44,863 bases of DNA from Calocera cornea HHB12733 (lineage: Eukaryota > Basidiomycota > Dacrymycetes > Dacrymycetales > Dacrymycetaceae): contig KV424111.1 in assembly GCA_001632435.1 (NCBI GenBank), positions 3,579 to 48,441 on the forward strand, written 5' to 3'. This document shows positions 8,839 through 19,421 of this stretch, in pieces. The stretch's first letter is position 1. Each line of letters opens with the position of its first letter. Below the pieces are notes generated by a model. It had not been told where the DNA came from. It saw only the letters and a program-made list of their open reading frames with translations, and searched no databases. The position numbers were made by a program, and so were the translations under genes.

Positions 8839-10113
8839 ATGAGGTATGTGTATTGTCGTGTACGGCAGCAACCTCTGATCTGACCCCGACGTGCGTGTAG
8901 TCACCGTAAGTACGAAGCTCCCCGTCACGGGTCGCTGGGTTTCCTTCCTCGCAAGCGGGCTGCGAGGCATCGCGGTAAGGTCAAGTCCTTCCCTCAGGTG
9001 CGCACATTCATCATGCATGATATATGAACCGACTGACGTTCCATCCAGGATGACCCCAAGAAGAAGGTCCATCTCACCGCCGCCATGGGTTACAAGGCCG
9101 GTATGACCCACGTCGTGCGTGATCTTGACCGTCCGGGTTCGAAGATGCACAAGCGTGAAGTCGTCGAGGCTGTTACCATCATTGAGACACCACCGATGAT
9201 GATCGTCGGTGTCGTCGGCTATGTCGAGACACCCCGTGGCCTCCGCTCTCTCACCACTGTCTGGGCATCCCATCTCTCCGACGAGCTCAAGCGCCGGTTC
9301 TACAAGAACTGGTACAAGAGCAAGAAGAAGGCGTTCACCCGGTACGCCAAGAAGCACGCAGAGAACGGTGGCAAGAGCATTGCCCGCGAGCTCGAGCGCA
9401 TCCGGAAGTACTGCACCGTTGTCCGTGTCCTCGCCCACACCCAGTTGTCCAAGACCGGCCTTAAGCAGAAGAAGGCGCACCTCATGGAGATCCAGGTCAA
9501 CGGCGGGTCCATTGCCGAGAAGGTTGACTTCGCGAAGGGACTGTTCGAGAAGCCGGTGGAGATCTCGTCGATCTTCGAGCAGGATGAGGTCGTCGATGTC
9601 ATTGCTGTCACGAAGGGTCACGGGTTCGAGGGTGTTACCCATCGTTGGGGGACGAAGAAGCTGCCGCGCAAGACGCACAAGGGTCTCCGCAAGGTCGCAT
9701 GTATCGGTGCTTGGCATCCGTCTAAGGTCATGTTCTCCGTCGCTCGTGCCGGTCAGAACGGCTACCATCACCGAACGGAGCTCAACAAGAAGATCTACCG
9801 TGTGGGGTCTGGCACAGATGACTCGAACGCAACGACGGAGGCGGACAACACCAAAAAGACCATTACCCCGATGGGTGGCTTCCCGCACTACGGTATCATC
9901 AAGAACGACTTCCTCATGCTGAAGGGCTCCATCCCGGGAACCAAGAAGCGCGTCATCACCATCCGCAAGTCCCTCATGGTCCACACCAGCCGCAGGGATC
10001 TCGAGCAGGTCCAGCTCAAGTTCATCGATACCTCCTCCAAGTTCGGTCATGGTGCTTTCCAGACCTTCGAGGAGAAGGCGTCGTTCCTTGGGGCGCTCAA
10101 GGTTCGCGCTTGA
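8839..10113 (+). CDS. RPL3: 60S ribosomal protein L3 (uL3)
   Basis: Exons 8839-8843, 8901-8997 and 9049-10113 encode 388 residues, the normal uL3 length. The first coding exon is five nucleotides (ATGAG), and the split serine codon gives [18 protein letters not shown] at the N-terminus. Strong uL3 signatures follow: [37 protein letters not shown], the [19 protein letters not shown] region containing the conserved modified histidine site, and [17 protein letters not shown]. uL3 helps shape the peptidyl transferase centre of the large subunit. Codon use is strongly biased to C-ending codons and AAG, as expected for very high expression. It lies 155 bp upstream of the Harbinger insertion. Confidence 0.97.
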
Positions 10114-10271
10114 GTGGTGGGGTTTCCGTAGTTGTGTTTTACGATGTGTGGGTTGCTATGCCATATGCCTATGATGCAATGCGATATAGTAGTCCGCATG
10201 AGCTGTGTGAACAGTTTTTTACTCGCATTCTATTGGCATTTAATTACTGCAAATTTGAACGCGTGAAGTAA

Positions 10272-10292
10272 GAGCCCGTTCGGGAACGGGAT
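10272..10292 (+). repeat. Harbinger left terminal inverted repeat
   Basis: The sequence GAGCCCGTTCGGGAACG then G and GAT matches the reverse complement of 12964-12984 except for one base. It also contains a self-complementary core, CCCGTTC and GAACGGG separated by GG. Confidence 0.93.
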
Positions 10293-10472
10293 GAGAACGC
10301 AGATGAGCGCAGATGAGAGCAGATGGAGGGTGCCAGATGTGACGTGTCAGGGTGCTGTTCGGTGACCAAATGCCAGACAGATGAAGGATGCGCATCTATG
10401 CAGATGAAGCAGATTTGCAGATGGAGCTCTGAGCTCTATCTGTCGTCTCCCTTCATCTGTGTTCTTCGCAGA

Positions 10473-11585
10473 ATGGGCAGGAAACAACCAAGCAACAACA
10501 AGCCCAAGGTCCGATACTGGGTAGCAGAGGAAGAAGAAGAGCTTGTCGATGTCCTGACTGAGCAGGCTGCGAATGGCAACCGCTCCGACAACTCGTTCAA
10601 GACCTCAGTGTGGCAGCTGTGTGCCGATCGTCTCGCAGCCTCCTTTCCGCAACCTGCAGACGAGAGAAAGGAGCCCACCCATGTCCGGTCACGGTGGGAC
10701 CTGCTGAAGAAGCACTGGACAATCGTGCATAGTATGCGCATCCTGTCAGGTTTTGGGTGGGTGGAGGAGACGCAGATGGTGTACGCAAAGGAGGAGAGCA
10801 TCTGGGATGACTATTTGGAGGTGCGCAAACCTGTTCAGCCTGCGGACTATTGACTGATGGGTACATAGGCGCATCCTGAAGCCAGCCGCTTTCGTACCAA
10901 GCCCTTCCCCCTGTACGACAAGCTCACTCCACTCTGCGAGACGATTGTTGCCCGGGGGGACAAAGTTGTTCGGATTCGCAAGGCCCCCAATCAAGCAACA
11001 GTCGAGTCATCTGTTGCTGAGGCACAGGTTGTGCAGCCTGATGAGCTGGACAAGGTTGCAAATGCAGATGATGAGGATGAAGAGGACGATGATGATGACG
11101 ATGAAGAGGTTGCGCAACCTGCAAAGGCCAGTCGGAAGTGTGCACCCTCCCACACCCCTGCCCCCAGGAAGCGTGCTCGCATCTCTGGTGCTCACGGTCT
11201 CCTGGCAGTGGCCGATGCTGTGCGTGAGCTGAGCGAGGCAATGCTGGTTACTCCACCAGCTGCAAGCACCGAAGCGTCTCCTGCCCGCCATGAACGTGCA
11301 ATTCGCATGCTGGAGGAAGAGCCCGACTTCTCAGCTGAAGATCGCCTGACAGCAATCGACCTTTTTGTTCGCAACCACCGCTTGGGGGACAGCTACCTCG
11401 CATTCTCCAACCCCAGCTTGCGCTCTCGCTGGCTTGAACGACAACTTCAGGAGGAGGGTGCTCGAATGGAGCAGGTCAGCCAGGCTGCGCTCTTTTCATC
11501 AGCCTGGAGCTCTTCTCCGGTGCCTGGTTTTGATGGACAATCCTCATATAGCACAGTCAATACAGCTGATAATCTGCCCACATAG
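10473..11585 (+). CDS. SANT/Myb-like protein of the Harbinger element
   Basis: Exons 10473-10820 and 10869-11585 encode 354 residues. The start at MGRKQPSNNKPKVRYW is chosen as the first ATG of the domain; an upstream in-frame ATG at 10323 would add 50 poorly structured residues. Residues about 10-115 form a Myb/SANT-like trihelix domain (RYWVAEEEEELVDVLTEQ, then FKTSVWQLCADRLAA, then HVRSRWDLLKKHWTIVHSM and SGFGWVEETQMVYA). The second exon continues HPEASRFRTKPFPLYDKL, which is usual after this domain in fungal elements. A long acidic run (DDEDEEDDDDDDEE) and a helical C-terminal region follow. In characterised Harbinger elements a Myb-like partner binds DNA and brings the transposase to the nucleus and to the element ends; that role is inferred here. 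The frame is intact. Confidence 0.88.
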
Positions 11586-12650
11586 CTTGCGCAATCTCAT
11601 CCCTTTTTTTGCCTGCCCTTCGAGTCTCTATAGGCCGCACAGCACCACCTCTACCTAGTGCACCTCCCCGCTCTGGCGCATCCTCAAGCTCCTCCTCCTC
11701 ATCGGTTTCCACATCAGACCAATCATCTGGGTCATGTGTGCGAATGAAGTTGTGAAGGACCGCGCAGGCTGGGAAGATGCGTGCCTGTGTTGACATTGGG
11801 TACTCGGTTCCATTCCTGATGGCTGCAAAGCGCTTTTTGAAGACACCAAAGATGCGCTCAACCACATTGCGGGCTCCAGCATGGCGGTAGTTGAAGAGCT
11901 CTTGATAGTTGGCCGGTCTGACCATCATGGTCAACAAGGATGCGCACCCTATACAAGTCTGCGTACCTCCTATTTTGAGCAGCATGCCATTCACGCAAAT
12001 GATAGCGCACACCACGGTATGGAACCAAGAGGGCATCACAGCTTGCAAAGCCAGCATCTGCCAGATAGTACTTGCCGGGTGGAATGAGCAGATCATGCAT
12101 CCGTGCATCATGGAAGAGGGTGCTGTCTGCGACACTCCCCTCCCAGCCTGACAGCACATAGCAGAAGCGCATGTCAAAGGTACAGGCTGCGAGTACATTG
12201 ATACTTGTCGCACCCTTCCGGTCCCGATAGCGTGCTTTCTCCTCTGAGCCTGGGTTGGCTGGTATATGAGACCCGTCAATTGCTGCAAGACAGTTCTTGA
12301 ACCATGGATAGAACCGTGGTTCTGCACTGATGCCCGGTGGAATGGAGTTGTCCGGCAGTTGCACATACGCATTGTACACTGCTGGGGACGTCAAGGCATC
12401 CAAGACTCGATGAAAAAGGCTGCGCAGCCTGTCAGCTCTAGCTCCTATTTGGTATGTTTGAGGGTGCGCACCGTGAGACCGTGTCTCCACTTCTCTGAAA
12501 TAGCTCCTGCAGTGTGCGATTGGAAGCACCTTGTCGAACGGCAACCAGGAAGAGCGCAACCTGCTCTGTGGTCCCAACATGTCGCATTGGCTGCAACCCA
12601 CCTCGTGATACCAACAGCCAACAGAGCTTCATGAAGACATGCTTGTGCAT
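11557..12650 (-). CDS. Harbinger DDE transposase (DDE_Tnp_4 type), possibly N-truncated
   Basis: Exons 12650-12472, 12419-11967 and 11917-11557 encode 330 residues. The catalytic residues are visible: first Asp in AAIDGSHIPA, second Asp in YYLADAGFA, and Glu in ARNVVERIFGVFKKRF. The helix-turn-helix-like N-terminal part is VGTTEQVALFLVAVRQG and ASNRTLQELFQRSGDTVSR. The last exon ends in an acidic tail. The same frame continues upstream of 12650 with transposase-like sequence (WVHELLHGPSSRIRETLG) back to a TGA at 12819-12821, and an ATG at 12848 lies nine codons before that TGA. The natural start may therefore have been at 12848, with the TGA a later nonsense change; otherwise translation starts at 12650. 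The 3' end overlaps the SANT/Myb gene by 29 bp on the opposite strand. Confidence 0.85.
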
Positions 12651-12963
12651 GCCAAGCGTCTCTCGAATTCGACTAGAGGGCCCATGAAGGAGTTCATGGA
12701 CCCAGGCTGCGCCAGTCCGGACAGAGTTGTGTCGTACCCTCTTCAGCAGGTATGTACTGTGATAGTATTCGCAGACTGCAGAGACTGCACTCAGAGCGGC
12801 AAGGACAGCTGCCTTTTGTCAACGACAATGCTGGAGTGCTGGGGACATGGAGGATGCAGGGATGTGGGCACCGAACAGGGACTTCGCGGTCTGACGCGTA
12901 CAGATGCTCATCTGCTCAGATGAAGGGTGCAGATGCGAAATCCTCATCTACCGCACATCCTCT

Positions 12964-12984
12964 ATCTCGTTCCCGAACGGGCTC
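12964..12984 (-). repeat. Harbinger right terminal inverted repeat
   Basis: Read on the minus strand it is GAGCCCGTTCGGGAACG then A and GAT, pairing with 10272-10292. TAA follows directly at 12985-12987. Confidence 0.93.
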
Positions 12985-13186
12985 TAAACAAAATGTAATT
13001 CACGTGAGCTCACGTGCGTCATGTCTGGGAGGCGAAATTGCGCCGCGCGACTGCACCCGCCCTGTCCCCGTACCACGCCCGAGCGCGTCCTGGACGCGGT
13101 TATCGTCCTGCTCACCGTATCCCTTCACACCGACGATCGCGACCTTGCTTACATTATATTCTATCCGCAGTGGAGCGGGCGCGTCG

Positions 13187-15686
13187 ATGCCCCCCTCACC
13201 ATCGCGCAACATCATAATACCCGACTCTGAACCGACGCGTCAAGTCTCACCTCTGCGAACCTCACCACAGCACGCGATGGAGGTCAAGTCCAAAGTTCGC
13301 GTCACCTACGGTCGACCCAAGCCTGCTGTCCCGGTCGTTGCGGAACAAGAAGAGCAGGAGGATGACGCGCTTCCTCCTAGCTCACCTCCGAGGGTGGACC
13401 AATCCGGCAGCTCGACTCTGACCGAGGAGGTCGCGCTGCCTCTGTACGAGGTCGAGGATAGGGTGGGGCTGGACAAGCCCCATCTGCATGACGATGACGA
13501 AGAGGCGATGGAAGACGATGCCGAAAGTGGCTTTAATTGGGATTGGAAGAAGAAATTGGCTGCATTGGACGAATCGGACGATGAGGAGCCTGCCCCGGTC
13601 GCACCGGCTCGGGCGAAACAGCTTGCAGCCAACTTATTCTCCGGATCAATACCCGCTCTTACATCATCATCGATGCCCCCAACGTCCCCGGCGAAGGCAG
13701 GCCAGAAGCGTCCCGCTCGTCGCGTGCTTTCCAGCCCGTCATCCTCTGCCGCGGCTTCACCTCCACGTCGCAGCACTCGCGATCGCGACGACTCGAGCGC
13801 CGTTTCCGAAGGCCCATCGAAGCTCTTCGAGTCGCCTGTCAAGGCTGCTCTGGAGGAAGACGAAACTCCCGACTCGTCGCCGGTGAAGACTGCCGCCAAA
13901 CCCTTCAATCGTGCTCAGAGCGTTAGCCTCTTCTCGCCGCCTGGATCGAATTCGTCTCGCCGCGCTGTCTCAGCCGAACCTCAGCGGTCCCCTGCATCTG
14001 CAGGGCTCGGCCGAAAGAAGAAGCTCAGAGAGCTTGTTGCTGCAAGACCTCGGGAAGCCTCGAATTCGCCAACTCCTCCACGGCGGGTGAGCGTTGCTCC
14101 CGAAGGCAGCGGCGGAGAAGCCAAGCCGAAGAAGAGCAGACGCAGATCCGGCAGCATGAGTGAACATGAGGGAAGTGGTGCGGAGAAGGCGGCGAAGAAG
14201 CCTAAGGTACGGTTCTACAGCTCGCAGCTGTCGTCCTTGCTAACTGTTTCTCTAGAAGCTGAACAAGAAGGAGATAGACCAGATGAACAAGGAGACAGCT
14301 CGTATGTTGGCTGCACAGGACGCGAGCATCCCGCGCTATGAGAACCGCTTGAGCTTGACGAGCCTTTTCAAGACGATACAGTATGTTCGCAAACTGCACG
14401 GTGTCCACCTCTGACAGCGTCCAACAGGATGGCGAACCTGAGCAACTCGCAGATTGTAGAGACAGCCGCCACAACACAATTGAAGAAGCTGCCTCGTCCC
14501 ACCAACATGGCTTACCGGCAGAAAGTCGCTCCTGTCGAGGATGACCCCATAATCGACGCGTCGAGCCCCCTCGTCCGCAATGCACAGAGCAGGGCCAGTT
14601 TTGTGGCGACCGCCCCGTCGTCATCAGCTCCAGCCTCATCGCAAGTGCCGGCTATTGAGGCATCTTCTGGGCCGCCCATTCAGAGAACCGTGTCAGCGCC
14701 TCCGCCCCTTCTCCCGCTCTCGAACGACACCGAGGACGATCTTCCGGACACGGACACTGTACTCGCTGAGGACCGCGAACGTCGTCTGCAACAGCAGTTG
14801 AAAGTGGAGGAAGAAAAGCGGCGTCAGTATAAGATCGCGCTTCTTCAACGCCGTCAGGAGCAGTCTGTGAAGACTGCCGCTGAGCTGCTGCGAGGGAAAG
14901 AAGCTGAAAGCGACAGCGACCTGGAGATCGATGACGGCGAGCTAAACTCGACTCGAAAGACGCCAGGCTCTGCCAAGAAAGGCTTCCTGGACAGACTGAT
15001 TCAGACGACCAGCAAGACACGGCATTCGGCGGAGACAATCACCGACTCACAGCTGGATCGAGCAGCCAAGCCCCATTTCGACTTGTCTTCGCCTCCCTCA
15101 GCCCGGAAGAATGGCAAGAAGGATCCTTTCATCAATCGCGATGTGTTGAACCGCACATTATTGAAGAAGGCGGGTAAGCTCGCAGCGCAGGAATCCCATC
15201 GAAAGGAGGAGGAATGGAGGAGCCGTGGGGGCAGGAAGAGGGAGCTGAAGCAAGAGGATATCACTGCTGCCATTCAGCAAGCGCTCGAACAGCAGCAGGC
15301 TGCAGCCGCTGCAGATGAAGACGCCGATGACAGTTTCGATGACGGCGATTGGGAGCCTTCCGAAGCTGGCTCGGAAAATGAGAATGAAGAGAACAACGGC
15401 GGGTCTACCTATGTGGAAGATGAGGCGATGGACGAGGACGATGTACCGGCACAGAGCATTGAGGACGCCGAGGTCACCGTCCGATCACCCTCTTACGCCG
15501 ACAGCAACAAAGAGAACGACAACGAAAACAAGGAGAACGTAGCACCCTCAAGTCGGCCAACTCGATCCATCCTTGGTGAGATGCAACTCGACCCGGCACC
15601 TGCGGAGGATGCAACAGATAGTGAAGGAGATGAACCATGGCGACCCCGTAAGAAGCGTAAGCTCGCAAGCGGCGTGGGTCTCGTAT

Positions 15687-15717
<31 letters not shown>

Positions 15718-17582
15718 AGCCGAGAATCACGAGTCCACGCCCGTCGCCCTCCCGCGCAAGCTGTTCTCAGATGCCACTGAGCCAGACGATGATGCCCTGC
15801 CCGTGCCCATCGCGGGCATTGGTGCTTGTTTGGATGACGGTGCTGACGATTTGTTCGGGTCTGGCTTCGCCAATGGGCTGGGTGCGGGTGGACTTTCCCA
15901 GTTCTTCGCACAAACCCAGGTATGTCGAGAAGAATTGGATCAATATCTGACTAAGCTGACTTTCGATGCCTCCAGGCTGACGCAAATCCTCTCTCGCAAC
16001 TGCGGCAGGCTGTTGCCGACGAGCTGGACAATATCCCAGTACCTAATCTACTTCCGGCCGTGGAACTGTCGACCCAACAGATTCAGCTCCAGGAAGCGGT
16101 GTTCCAGGAGGACCAAGAATCTCGCATTCAGGATGCCCTGCGTGCAGCGAATGAGAAAGCAAACCAGCATCCGCGGCCCGAAGCCACCCGCTTGGTACTG
16201 GCGGAGTCGTTCCAGATGGATGATTTCACGCAGCGCGATGGGCTAAACTCGACGGACGACTTCCAAGTCGCGGGCAGTGTCACGAAGATTCAAGATTCAG
16301 GTATGGATGATGACGAACCACCCGCCCAGCCTCTTCGTCGGTTGCGTCGGCATATTGACGACGGTGGTCTGCCTTTGGAGGCAGCGCTCACCGCGCAAGA
16401 GGAAAACGAGGAGCCAGAGCCTGAACCTGTTCGAGCAGAGCTAAATGTTTTCGAAGTCATGCGCAAGAACGCTGCGCGTGAGGAGAAGAAGGCTCTCCGC
16501 AAGAAGATGAAGCACCTCCTAGTTGAGGGTGAGGCTGAAGAGGAGGAAGAAGAGGCAATGCTAGGCTTCAGCGTTGGAAGGGAACCTCATGAGTCGGACG
16601 AAGATTCAGACAACGATGCTGTCCTGCCGGGACTGGTTGATGACCAGGTCATGGACGCGGAGACCGTTGCCAAGGAGAAGGTCCTTGAGAAGGTCGCGGA
16701 ACACCAGGCGGAGGACGACGCAGCACTCGAGAAGTATCACAAGGACGTTATCGAGGGAAAGAAGAGATTGCGCAGGCGGGGCGACGACTTCCTCAGCGAC
16801 TCTGATGACGACGATAACCGACGGCGATACGGCCCGACAGTGTTCCGCAGGAAGGACGGTGCAACTGAAGTGGAAGCATACGGTAAGCATGTGCACTCCG
16901 CGAGAGGGTGTTATTCGCTGACTGCGTTCCAGGGCTTAATCCCGAAACGCGTCCTTTCTATCAAGCATATCAGAACACGGTCGCTGCCCATGACGAACAC
17001 GAGTTCGACCATCTCAATGCTCCAGTCCCGGAAGACTCGGATACTGAAGCCGAGTCTGATGATGAGGCAAATGAGGGCGACAAGCCGGTCAGGGAAATGG
17101 TCAGCGCGGCTCAACTTCGAGAAGAGCTCCGTGAAGCTGCGCGTAACAAAGCAGCCATCACGCCTCTGATGAATGTCGATGATGTTTCTTGGGTGGATCA
17201 AGAGGATTCGGACATGGAGGATGGTAGCCGTTCCTACCGGAACTTGGCTAACGCGTCAAGAACGAGAGTGCCGCCACCCACAGTGAATGATGAAGATCTG
17301 CTGGTAGGTCTCGTCTTGCCTTCCATTCGACGCATCACTGACAACATGATCCAGCTCGCTGCGCGCACCAAGAAATTGGATGCCAAACAACAGGCCAGGT
17401 TAGAGAGGTTCCGCAAAGAGGACAGTTACAACGCAAATAGCAGTCGTGGCGGGGCAGCTGTTACCGGCTTTGTGAAGAACAAGCCGGCGCAGAAGCAGGC
17501 ACCGGCAAAGAACAAGAAAGCGACCCGGGTGGCTCCTCGCAAGTCGGCAGTGTTTGAGCGGCAGGGCAAGTTTGCATCATAG
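13187..17582 (+). CDS. MRC1: Mediator of replication checkpoint Mrc1 (Claspin-like)
   Basis: Exons 13187-14206, 14256-14380, 14428-15919, 15976-16882 and 16933-17582 encode 1397 residues. The start at 13187 is preferred; 13277 is an in-frame alternative 30 codons later. The N-terminal part is Ser/Pro/acidic and disordered, with several SP sites. KKLNKKEIDQMNKETARM opens a conserved helical region. A CAG/GAT-rich stretch gives a poly-Asp run near 15690. The Mrc1-type domain is near residue 1120: LGFSVGREPHESDEDSDND, then GLVDDQVMDAETVA, then DDAALEKYHKDVIEGKKRL. The C-terminus is basic. Mrc1 travels with the fork, links polymerase epsilon to the CMG helicase, and passes the ATR/Mec1 signal to the effector kinase. 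A Harbinger transposon sits 200 bp upstream, within or next to the promoter. Protein length fits fungal Mrc1. Confidence 0.88.
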
Positions 17583-18177
17583 ATACCGAGGCCATCCATT
17601 GCATCTAGACATACCATTTTGCATTGCACATACTATAATGTCATGACAGCAACGAATACATACTTTTGGCCATAATGGGCTGAAAGGGAAGGTCGGGCCG
17701 AGGGCCGTGTTCCGAGCCCGATCTGCTTCCATCGTCCCAGAATAGGGAGAGCACCTGCCGCCGGTGACTGTCGCTATTGGACACGCCCAGGTCCCTCTCC
17801 TCCAACGTTTCGTTCAATCGATGTTAAATCTGCATATGGTTGCAAGATTCTTGCAGAAGGAACTGTTGACATACATGTTCTGACATCGGAGAACAACGAC
17901 CGGCGCTCGATGGACTGGCCAACGCGACTGGACGCTCTCCGGCAGCGTCTTTGGTAACTCCGGAGCGGTACCCGTGGCGTTCGGCCCACAGACGCACCTC
18001 CAGAGCGGCGCTACCTGGACCTTAACCCTCCACCCCCCTTTCAATAAGCATAACTTCCTAATGGAGAAATGCAGGGTAAACCAGTTCTCTATATAAACGC
18101 GTCGCTATCGCGTTGCCCGTTCGGATCGAGCACAAAGTATCTCTGAATCCACCCTTGATCACTCGACATCCAAAGTC
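17583..18177. other. Intergenic region MRC1 / ABM-A
   Basis: These 595 bp carry the 3' flank of MRC1 and the promoter of the first ABM-fold gene, with the TATA box listed separately. No gene is seen. Confidence 0.45.
18090..18097 (+). promoter_or_regulatory. TATA box of ABM-A
   Basis: A perfect TATATAAA lies 88 bp upstream of the ATG at 18178, a normal distance for a fungal TATA promoter, suggesting regulated or inducible expression. Confidence 0.6.
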
Positions 18178-18894
18178 ATGGTCCTCACACCAACGAAGTC
18201 GGTCTACGAGGCCATCACCTACCACCCCAACAGGGAGGACAAGGAGGCGACGATCAAGAAGTTCGTCGAGGGCATCGAGATCCAGAAGAAGAGCCCTGGG
18301 TTCGTCGGCATCGTGCTGGAGGGGAACAAGAAGGAGGTGCCGGGGGAGTCGGTGCGCTTGATTGAGTGGGAGAGCTACGAGGTGCGCCTATCTCGCCCTG
18401 TTCCATGGCTGAGAGCTGATGTGGTCACCATTAAGGCACATATGGACACCTTCCGCAACTCGCCCGCCTTTGCCGAGTTCAAGAAGGTCCGGGAGGGCTC
18501 AACCGTCGGCGAGACCGAGATGGCCCATTACCGCTTCTTCACGCCGCTTCCCAAGATCCCGCCTGTCATCGAGTGGGTGACGATTCAGCTGAAGCAGGAC
18601 ACCAAGTTCGAGGAGTACTACACCGAGTGGAACAAGGCGCTCGACGGTGTGCGCAAGGCCGTCGGCTGCACGGGCATCGAGGTCGGGCAGCAGGTCGAGG
18701 ATCCGACCAAGGCGCTCCAGATCCAGGGGTGGGAGACCATGGAGAACCATATGATCGACTTCAAGCAGAAGCAGGCCGATGTCGCCGAGGTTATGGCCGT
18801 GCTCACCGAGATCGTGAACAAGTATGTCGAGGGCGGCTGGAAGGGGTGCAAGGGCGTTCATGTCCTCAAGACTGAGCCGGGTCACGGCGCGTAG
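18178..18894 (+). CDS. ABM-fold (dimeric alpha/beta barrel) protein, copy A
   Basis: Exons 18178-18381 and 18436-18894 encode 220 residues. The 54-nt intron is a multiple of three and has no stop, so the frame reads through it; the aligned intron in copy B shows it is removed. The protein looks like two ABM-type ferredoxin-like halves: residues about 8-90 (YEAITYHPNREDKEATIKKF, then GFVGIVLEGNKKEVPGESVR) and about 115-210 (EWVTIQLKQDTKFEEYYTEW, then GCTGIEVGQQVEDP, then LQIQGWETMENHMIDF). It ends YVEGGWKGCKGVHVLKTEPGHGA-like, with that tail also kept in copy B. There is no signal peptide, so it should be cytosolic. ABM folds include small monooxygenases and heme-binding or stress proteins; the reaction here is unknown. 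Codon use suggests good expression. Confidence 0.8.
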   Translation: MVLTPTKSVYEAITYHPNREDKEATIKKFVEGIEIQKKSPGFVGIVLEGNKKEVPGESVRLIEWESYEVRLSRPVPWLRADVVTIKAHMDTFRNSPAFAEFKKVREGSTVGETEMAHYRFFTPLPKIPPVIEWVTIQLKQDTKFEEYYTEWNKALDGVRKAVGCTGIEVGQQVEDPTKALQIQGWETMENHMIDFKQKQADVAEVMAVLTEIVNKYVEGGWKGCKGVHVLKTEPGHGA

Positions 18895-19421
18895 GGCAAG
18901 AGCGTTTCTTGATAGGAAACAAATGAAATAACAATGTCGCACGCGAGTCTTCCCAAGTGCGAGGTTGTTTGTCGGTGACCAGCACACAGTTGGACAAAAA
19001 AATCCAATGTCGCACTGTAAGTACTCCCCAGCGTGGGATTTTCCGTCGGTGATCAACAGGCACTTGGATGAAGCTATTACAGGAGACTTGATGCATAACA
19101 GGCGGCCGAAGAGTGTTTCAGCACCTTAACAGGCACAAAGGAGAAAGAGTAAGTCTAAAGGTGTCATAAGGCGAGGGTGGTGCGGTCGCGTCGGCAGCTT
19201 CGGGAACAACATCCGCGGGAATGCCTATTGGCACAGACTCGGCCACTGCAAGGACACCCCTCCATGCGCACAGGACGGGGGTCTAACGGGGCTGTCAAGG
19301 ACGGGGAGATGCCTTATGTACCCATGACTGGCGGCCGGGCTGTACAGACAGTAATCATTCTTCTCCACACACCCCACAGCTGAACAGCAAGCAAGCAATC
19401 AGCAGCAGCAGCAGCAGCAGC
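18895..19421. other. Intergenic region between ABM copies, with diverged direct repeat
   Basis: Two segments 73 bp apart (from 18933 and from 19006) both begin AATGTCGCAC and share GTCGGTGA further on, a weak tandem duplication just past the copy A stop. No gene is seen. Confidence 0.5.
19400..19420 (+). repeat. (CAG)7 microsatellite at the start codon of ABM-B
   Basis: Seven CAG units end one base before the ATG at 19422, so the repeat is part of the 5' UTR or the immediate start context. Confidence 0.85.

Larger units (their letters stand above)
10272..12984. mobile_element. PIF/Harbinger DNA transposon, complete element
   Basis: A 2713-bp element is bounded by 21-bp terminal inverted repeats (20 of 21 match) and by TAA on both sides (10269-10271 and 12985-12987). 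TAA is the target preference of PIF/Harbinger elements. Inside are two convergent genes, as is typical of the superfamily: a SANT/Myb-like protein (plus) and a DDE transposase (minus), overlapping by 29 bp at their 3' ends. The subterminal zones are packed with GCAGATG/CATCTGC motifs in both orientations, candidate binding sites for one of the proteins. The element lies between RPL3 and MRC1, only 200 bp from the MRC1 start. Near-identical repeats and TSDs suggest a recent insertion. Confidence 0.93.

Noticed and set aside
8689..10050. 453-codon open frame antisense to RPL3
   Set aside because: It mirrors the strongly biased codon use of RPL3, has no recognisable domain, and lies across a clear three-exon ribosomal protein gene.
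13306..13908. 200-codon antisense frame over MRC1
   Set aside because: It is a low-complexity Ser/Ala shadow of the disordered MRC1 N-terminus.
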